Origin: Apiospora phragmitis
Lineage: Eukaryota; Ascomycota; Sordariomycetes; Amphisphaeriales; Apiosporaceae
NCBI GenBank assembly: GCA_038363925.1
Contig: JAQQWL010000009.1
Location: 1,612,001-1,676,000 of the forward strand
Length of the DNA stretch: 64,000 nt
Direction of reading: 5' to 3'
Part shown: in pieces, positions 24,701-36,869 of the stretch
Layout: every line of letters starts with the position of its first letter
Position numbering within the stretch: position 1 is the stretch's first letter
Translations under genes and position numbers: made by a program
Notes under the pieces: generated by a model
What the model saw: only the letters and a program-made list of their open reading frames with translations
Databases searched by the model: none
Told to the model about the DNA's origin: nothing

Positions 24701-25176
24701 AAGCTTTAATTTAAATAAAAAAGCTTCGAAGGTTTCCACTTATTCCGTTAAAAAAGGTTGGCGTATTAATCTTTATACCTTTTTTTAACGCGATAAGGGT
24801 CTAAATAATATTAATAACTATATAAAAAAAACGCACCTTTTTACATAACTTATCGATATTATAAGGTATTTATCCTAAAGTGTTCTTAGTTAGGAACTTA
24901 TTACGCTCCTTTTTAAGCTTAACGTAATAATACTAATAATTAGCGCTCTCTTATTCGAATTTTTTAATTCGTTTAATTAACGCTTATTATATAAGCTCGT
25001 CGTCGCTTTCGTCGCTATTAACGTTTATAACAAAGTCCCGTTAAAAGGTATTAAAGGTAGCAATAAGAGCCTTTCCTTATTAAATAGTATTACTAAGGCT
25101 AAGTATAAATATAATTCTTATAATATTATTATTTAAAAATTTAAGTAATAACTTATAAAAATAAAAATAATTAAAA

Positions 25177-25859
25177 TATAACGAATATTATTTAAATTTT
25201 AAAAAAAACCTAGTAAAACGTACTAAGGTTTATATTAATAATATAAAAAAATATTTAAATATATAATAAAAATTGCTTTTATTAATATAATAAATAATAA
25301 CATAAAAATAAAAATAATTAAAATATATAAATTTAAAAATATTTATAATAATATCGTTAAAACTATTTATTTTATTAATAAATTAAGATTAATACTTAAA
25401 TTAATTATTAAAATAAAAAATATTTATATAAAATATATAAAGAATATCTATTATTATATATCTAATCTCCTCCCTTACTAATCCGTTAAAACGTCCGCTA
25501 GCTCACGATAATCCCGTTATTAGCTCACGGTAATCCATCCCTTAGATTATAGTAATCTATTCTAATAGCTTACTTAGGGGCGTCGTAATCCCGTCGCTCC
25601 TAGCTTATTTACTAGAGCGGTAATCTAGTCGCTCCTCGTCCCGTAGCTCCTTTTTAACTGTTTTCCCGGGTCGGGTCTATCCTTTCATTATTTAGGATAT
25701 CTTTATAGTTATATTTACGCGCTTCGATAATATAAAAAAGTTTATATTAATATAATTAATAATACGGTCGGTAATTATAATATCGTAACCTGATCGGGGT
25801 ATAATAGTTCCGTTCCGGCGGGTGGGGTTTTAGCCGTATAGTTAGGTCGGGTTATAACA
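25177..25859 (-). repeat. Gypsy 5' LTR
   Basis: 683 bases, collinear with the left LTR and ending GTTATAACA. Its TG/CA-type end is less mutated than that of the other copy. It is followed by TSD ATACC. Confidence 0.9.
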
Positions 25860-26035
25860 ATACCCTTATACCTAGGGCGATAAACTCTTAATAACCGTAT
25901 AATTTATTTAAACTCGATATAAAAAAACTATAAAGCTTTTATATAAAAAACTAATTTATATAAAGCCTTACTTATTTATTAATAATTTTATTTAAGTAAT
26001 TAAAAAGAACTCTTATTTAATAAGTATATTTAATT

Positions 26036-26106
26036 ATTACGTTATAAAATAAAAGCTTTCTTTAAGTGCTACCCCGCGAGGGATTAACTTATCGATCGTA
26101 ATAGTA
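26036..26106 (+). repeat. Direct repeat flanking the Gypsy insertion, right copy
   Basis: ATAAAAGCTTT, TAAGTGCTACC and ATCGATCGTAATA correspond to the left copy at 17,950-18,056. It abuts the type A' transposon. Confidence 0.6.
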
Positions 26107-27924
26107 CCTTAGAAGCGAGATACGTATATAAGCGAGCTACGCACTTTTAATTAACTTTTTTATAATTAACTTTATACTAAGTTTTCTTTTTTAATAAGTA
26201 TAGAATTAAAAAATAAAGAAAAAAGGTTTAATTTAACGCTTTAAGCGTTTTAAAATAATTAAAATTAAGTATATAAAAAGTTATAGCGATATATTATATC
26301 TTAAAGTCGACGTTATATCGTTAACGATATAAAATTCGATTATAATTCGAAATTGCTATAAACTTTTAAAAGCTTTTTAATTTTAAAAAAGAATTAATTA
26401 TTCGATATATTATTAATTTAAATACGCGATCGTTTTTTCCCCGGTTAAGTAATATAAAAGATATAGCGAATCGATTATTTAATTTACGCGACGCGAGACG
26501 CGTCGATATTAATCAAGGCTCTAATTTTATATAACGATAATTAAACCTTTAAACGCGTTTTAATTAAAACATTAATTACTAAAACGTTTTTATAAAACTT
26601 TTAACGCGTATTACGCGTAGTTTATTATCGTACGGAATATAATTAATAAATATAAAAAAAGGATATATATAGTTTCGACGAAACTAGGTTTTTTATAAAT
26701 TAAATCTCGTTCGAAATAATCGTAACCACCTTTAATTAACGCGGAAAGCTTAAAATAATATAATAAAAGAATCGGGAATAAGTTATAATAATTTAAAGCG
26801 TCGGATTAAACGGTTACGCTATTCTTCCGTATTATTTTTACCGAGAAAACGTACCTCTCTTCCTAGTATAAGAACAGCCTATTATTAAAGAATTTAGTGA
26901 TCGTAATTACTAAGAATAATTAAACTACGAATAAAAAAGGCGAAAACTAGATTTAATATTTTAATTAATATACTAGGTTTTATATAAAAAGTCGTTATTA
27001 GTTTTTAATTTTAAACGGCTATGAAAATTATTACTCGATAATTATCGAGCTTTATTACGAAAAGAACTTAATTATTATATTTTATATACCTTTTTATTTA
27101 TTATATAAATTTTAAGCTATTAATATCAATTATTTTTATACGTTAAAAAAGTATATAAAATAAAATTAAAGGTTTTATATAAATATATAATATTTATATT
27201 TTTAAAAAAGACTTTTTATTAACGTTTTTAAAAACGTTTTAAGCGATTTTTATCGTTTTAAATATGTAAAAAAGTTTTTTAAAAATAGTACTCGTTTCGT
27301 ATAATCCGGAATATATTATTTTATAATTAAATATAAAGCTACGCACTTTAATACTTTTAAGGACGTTTTTTAGGATATTTATTTTTTAAGAATTAAAAAC
27401 TTTAAATAACCCGATTAAAGTTTAATTTTTAACCGAATATATTCGAAACCGTATCGTATAATATTAAAATAGCTTTTCGATATTTATTTTAATTAGTTTT
27501 AACTAAATCGTAAAGTTTATAATATAAATTATATACCGAATTATTTTTTTAAAAGGTAAAAACGCGATACTTTAAAAAATAAATAAAATACTTAGCCGGC
27601 GCCGCCGTAAACAAAACGGTTATAAAATAAAAGATTACTTTATATATAAGCTAAAAAAAACCTATAGTTTTAAAAAAACGTTAATAAATAGTTATAAAAC
27701 GAATCGCGTCGGAGTAATTATATAAAAACGTTTAAAATACGCTTATAACTCTATAAAATTTACGGAGAGCCCGGGATAATACGCCTACTTATTAAAATAA
27801 TATAAAAACCTTTAAAAATAATAACTATTAGTATATTTAATTAATTATAAACGTTATAATTAAATTAATTTATAATTTATAAAGTTTAATAATAAAAAGT
27901 ATGTAGCTCGCTTATAAGGTACGC
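26104..27924 (+). mobile_element. Fot1/pogo-like DNA transposon, type A' (RIP-inactivated)
   Basis: About 1,821 bases between TA dinucleotides, with termini GTACCTTAGAAGCGAG and (inverted) GCGTACCTTATAAGCGAG. Each carries two AGCGAG(A/C)TAC motifs at 17-base spacing. The plus strand keeps D-E-T-R-F at 26677-26691, the least damaged catalytic Asp in the window, followed by a RGKLKI remnant. The body is homologous to type A, but the terminal motif differs. The outer few bases are uncertain. Confidence 0.82.
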
Positions 27925-27949
27925 TAACTACTTTTATTAATTAATTATG

Positions 27950-28537
27950 CTTTCACTATTATTAAAATTATTATTATAACGTTTTAATTATAATTCTTTT
28001 AATTTTAAAAGCTTTAAAGAATTATTTAATTCCTTTTTTTTTTTACTAAATATACGGTATACTTATTATTATAATAAACTGTTTAAAATAAACTATTATA
28101 ATTAATTATAGCGTTATTTCTTTTAATAACTATTATAAAGGTATTTTTAACTTAAATAAAATTAATATATTATTTTTTAAAACCCTTTTAGAGATCCTTT
28201 TTAAAAACTTTATATTATTAAGCGTTATACTTTTACTTTTAATAATTATAATAAATAATATTCTTTTTTTATTATATTTAATAGCGTTAAAATCTATAAA
28301 CCCGCTATAATAATTATATATAATAATATTTTTTAAATTACATATTAATATATGCGTCTTATATTAATTTAAACCCGGTTATTCTATTATTATAAGCCGC
28401 TTTACGTTTTTATAATAACGTTTATATAAACGAGTATTAATTTTAATAATAAACTTTATATATAAAAAGAAATAATTAAATATAGTAAACTAATTAAATT
28501 TTTTTTTAATTTTCTTTTTAACCTCTAATAATATATT
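27950..28537 (-). mobile_element. Gypsy fragment, part 1 (interrupted by Copia 1)
   Basis: Collinear with 23,700-24,340 of the full Gypsy (Gag C-terminal area, minus strand). It stops at the Copia TSD and resumes at 36,421. It is more heavily mutated than the full-length copy. Confidence 0.7.
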
Positions 28538-28749
28538 TATTAGAATAGTAAGAATTAAGGTTTTCTATATTACTTTAAAAAGGGTGCTACGTACCTACGC
28601 GTACGAACCCCTTTTCTATTTTATTAAGAAGGGTATACGATACCCCTCGTAACTAATATTAGAAATAAATATAAATAATAAAATATAATAATATAACCTC
28701 GATTAAATCTAGAGCTTATTTATACGTATATACGAAAGCTTATTTAATA
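28538..28749 (+). repeat. Copia 1 5' LTR
   Basis: 212 bases, TATTAGAATAG...GCTTATTTAATA. Preceded by TSD ATATT (28533-28537). Confidence 0.9.
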
Positions 28750-29547
28750 TTCATTAATAATTACCCGTAACGATTATAAATTAATAAAAATAAAAAGACG
28801 GTTTTACGCCCCTATCGACGTAAAGGCGACCGTGTTAAAGAGCACCGAGAATTTCCGCCCGTTAGAAATTTAAAAGAAGAGCCGAACTAAATTAACTATA
28901 CGAGGAAGAACCCTTTTTCTCGAGTATATATTATAAAAAAGAGACTAGGTTTTAAATTATACGCGAAATTAATTAAGTTATATATAATTATATATTTAAA
29001 TAATTTTATTATACGATTTATAAAATAATAACCCTTATTAAAATAGAATTAATTACGGTCGGCGAATCGAGACTAAGCTCGGATATATCGAACTTAAATA
29101 AATCGATAACCTTAGACCTCGAATTATTTATATACGAAAAAGTTTTTTAAAATATTAAGATCTTTTTAATAATTTAAAAAAGAAACGTTAACCTCATTTT
29201 TTAAAAACTCGAACTTTTAAACATACTCTAAAGAAATAATACCTAAACTATTTATAATATACCTCGTATATATTTCTTAAAATATTATATATTAAAAATA
29301 AAAAAACATCTTTTTAAAAGTTATTTATTACCGAGTTCGATAAATAAACCGATCATTAATTCGGTTAAATTAATCGTATATTTTAAAAAGAGGTCTTTAA
29401 TTATTTTAAAGAATACGGAATCGATATATTAACGAACAGATCCTTTAAAGCTAAGATCGTAAGCCTAGTATTACCGGCCGCTCGTATATACCGATAAGAC
29501 CGACCGATAAAACCGACTTTGAAAACTCGAAAAGAGGATGTTTTATA

Positions 29548-31406
29548 ACGTATCCCACAAGCGAATATCGTATATAAGCGAATATCCTATTTTTTTATAT
29601 CATTTTTAATAAAATATAAATTAATTTTATTATAACGTATTTAATATATTAAAATTAATCGGAATTTTTATTTCTAGATATTTCTATATTATTTTAATAA
29701 GTGCGTATATTATACCCGGGCTTTTTATAGATTTTATAGCGTTATAAGTATATTTTAAACGTTTTTATATAACTATTCTTTCGACTCGATTCGTTTTAGA
29801 ATTATTTATTAATATTTTTTTTAAAACTATAAGTTTTTTTTAATTTATATACGAAATACCTTTTTATTTTATAACTGTTTTTTTTATACGGCGGCGCCGG
29901 CTAAATATTTTATTTACTTTTTAAAGTATTACGTTTTTATTTTTTAAAAGAGTAATTTAATATATAATATATATTATAACCTTTACGATTTAATTAAAAC
30001 TAATTAAAATAAACGTTAAAAAGTTATTTTAATACCGTATAATACGGTTTTAAATATATTCGGTTTAAAATTAAGTTTTAATTAAATTATTTAAAGTTTT
30101 TAATTCTTAAAGAACAAATAGGCTAAAAAACGTCCCCTAAAATATTAAAATATATAACTTTATATCTAACTATAAAATAATATATTCCGGATTATACGGG
30201 ACGAGTCCTATTTTTTAAAAACTTTTTTATATATTCGAAACGGTAAAAATCGCTTAAAACGCTTTTAAAAATATTAATAAGAAATCCTTTTTTAAAATAT
30301 AAGTAATATACGCCTATATAAAATATTTAATTTCTTTCCCGTACACTTTTTTTAATATACGAAAATAGCCGATATTAAAAGGTTAGAGTTTATATAATAA
30401 ATAAAAAGGTATATAAAGTATAATAATCGAGTTCTTTTTATAATAAAGCTCGAAAATTATCGAGTAATAGCTTTCGTAGCCGTTTAAAATTAAAAAATAA
30501 TAACGACTTTTTATATAAAACTTAATATATTAATTAAAATATCGAATTTAGTTCTCGCCTTTTTTATTCGTAATTTAGTTATTTTTAATAATTACGATTA
30601 CTTAGTTTTTCGATAATAGGCTATTTTCGTATTAAAAAAAGAAGTACGTTTTTTTAATAAAAATAATATATAAAAAGATAGCGTAACCGTATAATTTAAC
30701 GCTTTAAATAATTATAACCTATTCTTAATTCTTTTATTATATTACTTTAAGCTTTCCGTATTAATTAAAAGTGGTTACGAATATTTCGAACGAGATTTAA
30801 TTTATAAAAAAGCCGGTCTCGTTAAAGTTATAAATATCCTCCTTTTAAATCTTATATTTATAAATTATATTCCGTATAAAAATAAACTATACGCGATACG
30901 CGTCGGGATTTTTATAAAAAATTCTTTAATAATTAATTCTTCGGTTAAAACGCGTCCGGAAGTTTAATTATTATCGTATAAAGTTAGAAGCTTAATTAAT
31001 ACCGACGCGTCCCGCGTTACGTAAATTAAATAATCGATTCGCTATATCTTTTATATTATTTAGCTAGGGAAAAAACGATCGCGTATTTAAATTAATAATA
31101 TATTAAATAATCGAATTTTTTTCGAAATTTAAAAGCCTTTAAAAATTTATAAATATTTCGTATTATATAAGTTAATTATTTTATTTATATTATAAAGTTT
31201 TTAATAAAACGTAATAAATTAATATAGCTTTTTATATATTTAAAGTTAAGTCTTTTTAAAACGTTTAAAGCGTTAAAATTATATTACTTTTTTTTAAAGT
31301 TATAGCATTTTCGGACGTAAAAGAATATAAAAAAAGGTTAAGGCTATAAGAAAATTTATAAAAGTGGGACATTCGCTTGTGTAAGATATTCGCTTGTGGG
31401 ATACGT
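29548..31406 (-). mobile_element. Fot1/pogo-like DNA transposon, type A, copy 2, nested in Copia 1
   Basis: 1,859 bases between duplicated TA (29546-29547 and 31407-31408). It is in inverted orientation relative to copy 1. The empty site can be seen in Copia 2 on the minus strand (near 45,650), where GAGGATATTC runs directly into TATACTCTTCC. Termini ACGTATCCCACAAGCG and complement carry the paired 17-base-spaced motif. Confidence 0.9.
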
Positions 31407-34400
31407 TACTCTTCCTTAAAATAGATAGTCGAATAACCGCCGCCTAAGCGAAAGATACCCGGTCTCCGTATAAAGTAATTATCCGCGACACCACGGGAAA
31501 CTTTAGGCCCGACGTTTAACCCTAAATTCCTAAGTATTTAAGCGTCGCAAGATATCGTTTCTTTTCCTTTTCCGACTTTAATACGCTCATACTAGACCGT
31601 ACGATTATCTAGTCTAGCGTATATTATAAAGTACGATATCCTTTTAAGCCGAGTTATTTATAATAATAAAATCGATTAAAATAAGGTTATTTTTTTTTAA
31701 AAAAGTATAAAAAAAAAGAAAAGAATTATATTATTAAGCCGTATAATACTTTTTATAATAAAATAAAAATATTTATTAAAATATATTAACGGCTAAATAT
31801 ATTAAAAGATTAATATTATATAATCTTTTCGAATATTTTTTCCGGACGTGTAGAAGTATTTTATTTTAATTATATCGGACTCAAAAGAGATAAAATAAGA
31901 TATATCACCTTATAAACTCGTATTTTAATACGATAATAAATTATATATAATATTTTATAAATTAAATAATAACCTTTTTTATATAAATAAAAAATAAAAA
32001 CGTTAAAAAGTAATTTATCGAGGTTTTAAAAATCCTGTTAAATAAGCTTTAACTCGTATAACGAGCCTTTAAAAAAGGATTCGAAAAAGAGATCGCTCTC
32101 TATACCTTAATCGTACGAGCTTACCGAGAAGTTCCGGAGCTTACACCGGCCCTTATTAACTAGAAGCTAATATACGAAGCGTTATTTTTAAACCTTTACG
32201 TATCGCTAAATATAATAGCGGATTAAAAGTTCTCGGAACGATATTTCACGGAGGAACTATATCGAAACCTAGCTACGAATACGTATTTAACTAATAAACG
32301 GTTTATAAATAACCGTATAAAAGGAAATAAATTACTATATAATTATTAATAATTAAAATAAAAAAGATTTAATAACTTATAAATATGTTTCGATTTAAAT
32401 TATTATTTAAAAACTAAAAATTCGAATAAAAAACCTACCGAATTTATTATAAATAAGGTTATTAATTAATAAACAATTTAATTAAAAAACGAACCTATAT
32501 AATAATTTAATATTTTTAAACGTATAATAATATTAAATAACAACTGTTTACTTAAAATAAATACGAGGATTTCCTCCGAAACTAGGAAAGGAAAAAAAGA
32601 GGAGCTAAAAAATAATAATAAAAAGTACGACTATTTTAATCCGGAAAACATACGACAAAGTATTACTTATTTAACGAACGCCGCGTTCTACTACTAGCTT
32701 ACTAACGAGGATATTTGCTCTTCGAAGGCTACCGTATAAGCCGACCAATTTAACCTTAGTAGCCCGTATAGCTAGACTTATTAAAAAAGCTTTAAAATAC
32801 CGGCGCCGCCTTATTTTCGATAATTAAAAAGCTTTATATAAAAGCCTACTTATAAAAGAACTTAAACGTATAGATTAATTAAATTTAAAAACTTAAAGCT
32901 TATTTCGTTAATTAAAATAATCGATATATAAAACCGATTAAAAGTAATTAAGTATTATATTTTAAATATTATCACCCTTTTTTTATTTTTTTTATATAAC
33001 GCCGACCGGCTTAAACGTATTATAATAATATCTTTAATTTTATTATACGAAAAGACGGCGAAATACTCTCTATAATTAAGAAATAAAGACACTCGTTTTT
33101 TAATACCGGCCGTATAAAAGCGACGTTATACTTTATTAAAAAATAGTTTTAATACTTTTACCGACGGTTCGAATACCCTCGCACAGAAAAGCTCTATACT
33201 CTTTTTAAAAAACGCCGGCTACAACGACGTCGACATTACTGTTCTCGACGAGATTTAAAAGTTCTGCTCTTAATACTAATCGTACGATTCGGCGCCGTAA
33301 AGATTTAAATTCTCGTTATAAAACGAATACGATTTTAATTACGAAATTATTATAAATATTATTTATATTAACGAATAAAACGTATTTTATATAATCGATT
33401 CGAATATATCCTTTTAAACGGTTATATTTTTATACTTATTTAGCGTATAAAATACCTAAAATATTTTATATAAGTATTAAATATATATATATTAAAAACT
33501 TTTTAATTATGTTTCGTATAATTTAAGCGCGTATTTTTAAAAAAAAAAAGTTTCGTAATTATATATAAATAATAAGAATTATTTATAAATAAATATTTAT
33601 GGAAGCTTATTAAGTAATAAATAAAATTAAACGAGCGTATATTCCGCTACGTAGGGCTTTTAATATTTTTTAAAAGGATCTCGGTTACCGAACAGATACC
33701 GAGATAATGTTCTAAATAATAATTAAAGCTCTAAACGATACGGCTAGCCCCGACAGCTTAATACCTACCCTGCTCGTATTCGGAACATACCTTCGCATCG
33801 AGGAGAACTTATTACCGTTACCGGAGATTTAAATACGAAGAGAAGTCGTATAGAAAGTAATAAAAATACTCCGGAAAATATATGCGGATATCGATATTTA
33901 TTAAGCTTTAAATACTTAGAACGGACCGGTTAGTCATAATATCTTAATATTCCCGCTTCGAAATAAAGTTTTAATTTAGCGAAAAAGAGAAGGATAAACT
34001 AGACTATATAAAATAATAGTTATCGAAAACCGTACGATCCGGGTAAACACCCTAAACGGCCCGAAAGCCTTTCGAATAACCTAAATCAAGCCGTACTACC
34101 GGGAAGAGGTCGGAAAACCGTACGGCGAGCCGGATATATAACTAGATCCGGAATAGCCGGTAAATACCCTAGATATTAAACCGATAACCGAGGAAATTAT
34201 AATAGCTCCCGTACGACGTAGCCGGGGACGACTTAAAAAATATCTACTCCGGAACGCTCTAACCGCCGTATTCTTTACTTAAAAAAATAAGAGAATTACG
34301 ACTTAATAATTAAACTTTAATAAAACGGCGTTATTACCTCGTCTAGATATTTATTCTAGGGGTTTAACGCGGAGAATATTAATAATCTCGCTATACGAGA

Positions 34401-36208
34401 AGTTTTAGAATTTATTCGATTTAACCCGGGTAAATATACCGGCCGGAAATTTTTTAAGACATGGCTCGTACGGAAATTAAGGGTAAAGTTATAAAGCTAT
34501 ACGAAAAGTTTAATCTCGTAATATAAAGCTATAAAGATATAAAAAAAGAGGCTATTTTAATTTAGTTATTAATAATTTAAAAAATAAATTAAAGACTTTT
34601 TTTAACTTTTAAACCGACCTTAATTTAAAACTTTAATATATAAAATAAGCTACGCGATATTATATAACCGTATACTTAGTCGTATAATAAGTTAAACCGA
34701 CTAATTTATACACGCTTATTAGTAGAGCTAAAAACTTAATACCTCGAAGGAACGTTACTTTAAATCGTATTATACTTATATAAATTAATAGAGTTAAAAC
34801 TTTATTAATTTAAAACATATTATAATTATTACGTAAAGAAATATAAAAATAATAGTTTTAATATATAACGCTTACTTATTATTTATTACGGACGGATAAG
34901 ATACTTTCGATATTATAATAATATAAACCGACGATACGTTTAGCTTCGCTATAGCCCCTTTTTCTTAAAAAGAGGAAAAAAAAACTAATAGAGTAACGAT
35001 TCTATACAAAGCCGAAAAATATCCTGACTAAAAGTACGCCAATAGAATTTAATAGAAATAAGATTCGATTAGAATGGTACGATATCCTTTTTAAGTAAAA
35101 GGGACAGGTTAACTAATTAAAGCCTATCGACTCGAAAGCTATCGATAAAGACTAGCAGTACGTCTCTTAACGGGTAAGATAAGTATACCTAGTATTTATC
35201 TATTAATTAAAAGCAGTGTATAACTTATTTATTGCTATTTAAATATAGACCCTAGAAAATAAGAATATTAAGAGCTTAAACGAGCGTATTAATTAATAAA
35301 TTTAAAACTTAATGCGCGGTTTAAAATATATATCTTTATTAACGGCTCGTTCGCGAATAACGAGGACTTAATTTCTTAACTTAAATACTTAATCTTATTA
35401 AACTAGGAAATAAATCGTATAAGACACTAGTTCGAAATTTAAAATAATATTATTTATTAAAGCTTAACGAAATATGAAAGAATTATATAAAGCGTATTAA
35501 TTAATAAACTATACGGCATAATTTCCGATATAAATAACGGTATCGTATTAAGTATTACGTTTAAAAGAATTATATAAACCTTAAAATTTTAAAATATATT
35601 AATAACTTATTATATAGATTTAAAATCTTTTTATAATTATTTAATTAAGTTAAGTATAATAAATAAAAAGAGGCTTATAATTAATATTATATCCCTTCGA
35701 AAGTCGTATAAAAAAAGAGATCTTATGAATCTATTATATCGATAATAAATATAACCCGGTAAACGCCCTTATTAAAGTATCTTTAAATAAGGCCCTCGAG
35801 TAAATAGTTTTAATAAACAGCCTTACCGTATATATAAAAGCGTATATTAAAAGGTTAAACTCGTATATCGTCGATAAAATATAACGTATCGCGATATATA
35901 ACGATACCCTTATTATTATTATTACTTTTAAACCGTTTTTATTAATTTATAACGAAAAATAGTATATATTAATATATAATAACTTCTCTTATTACCGTTA
36001 TTATTATTAAACGATTAAAATAATTAATTAAAAAGATTTATTACTCGATAAAATTAACGTTAAAAAGGTATAGTATCACTTATACGGCTTAAACAAGCAC
36101 CGAATACCGGATTAACGTAATCTATCCGTATAAAACCTTCGGAAAAAGAAGGCCTATATTTAAAAAGGGGAACAAGCTAATTCTATCGCTAAAATAAAAA
36201 AGTATTAG

Positions 36209-36420
36209 TATTAAAATAATAAGAATTAAAGTTTTTTATATTATTTTAAAAATAATATTACGTACCTACGCGTACGAACTCTTTTTTTATTTTATTAAAA
36301 GGGGTATACGATACCCCTCGTAACTAGCACTAGAAATAGATATAAATAATAAAATATAGTAATATAACTTCGAATAAATTTAGAACCTATTTATACGTAC
36401 GTACGAAAGTTTCTTTAATA
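36209..36420 (+). repeat. Copia 1 3' LTR
   Basis: 212 bases, followed by TSD ATATT (36421-36425). More heavily mutated than the 5' LTR. Confidence 0.9.
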
Positions 36421-36867
36421 ATATTATTATTTTTATAAGTTTAATATAATTTAACCGAGCTATAATATATCGAAATTTAGCGATATAAAAAATAATTAAT
36501 CTTTTTTATTTAAAAGGTTTAAGTTTTTTTTTAGCTTATTATATTTCTTTAAGGTTTTAAAAAAAAAATTTAAAAACGTTTTTAAAGCCGTTATAACTTT
36601 TAAAATTCTATTATACCTCTACTTAATATAATTCGACTTATTAATCGTTTTTTACGAGTTTATTTAAATAAAGTTTAAATTAAACGAGTATTTTTTTTTT
36701 AAAACACGAGGCGATATAAACGACTCGTTACGTAATATTTTAAACCGGTTTTTTATATAATTGTTAATAAGTTTTAACTTAAACGAGGAAGTTTTAAAAA
36801 TTCCCGCTAGTTTTAAGCGTACCTTTTTATATAATTTATTTTAATACTTTTTTAATTAAAACTTCGT
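36421..36867 (-). mobile_element. Gypsy fragment, part 2
   Basis: Collinear with about 24,340-24,780 of the full Gypsy (Gag, minus strand). It continues the fragment broken off at 28,537 and ends at a Fot1-like insertion. Confidence 0.7.
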
Positions 36868-36869
36868 TA

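Larger units (their letters stand above)
18081..25859 (-). mobile_element. Full-length Gypsy (Ty3) LTR retrotransposon, RIP-inactivated
   Basis: A 7,779-base element with two 683-685-base LTRs in direct orientation and the target duplication ATACC on both sides (18076-18080 and 25860-25864). Coding is on the minus strand. A reverse-transcriptase core near 21,640-21,915 reads Y-F-D-N-I-F-I-Y-S where YLDDILIYS is expected, followed by a KKSEF remnant. A Gag region lies at about 24,400-24,680 (AEKELETFK-like). A less-mutated Gag C-terminus ending GGEDHNRSIVMRRE lies at about 23,760-23,880. A polypurine tract adjoins the left LTR, confirming that the left LTR is the 3' one. Confidence 0.92.
28538..36420 (+). 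mobile_element. Full-length Copia LTR retrotransposon 1, RIP-inactivated, carrying a nested Fot1-like element
   Basis: Two 212-base LTRs (28,538-28,749 and 36,209-36,420) are flanked by ATATT on both sides. Removing the nested DNA transposon leaves about 6.0 kb, normal for Copia. Plus-strand remnants follow Copia order. The integrase core lies at about 33,260-34,000 (RFKFSL, NEYDFNYE). The integrase C-terminus lies at about 34,030-34,260 (NGPKAF, KPYYREEVGKPYGEPDI). The reverse transcriptase runs from about 34,400. The RNase H end lies near 35,750 (NPVNAL.K for NPADAMTK). Confidence 0.92.
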
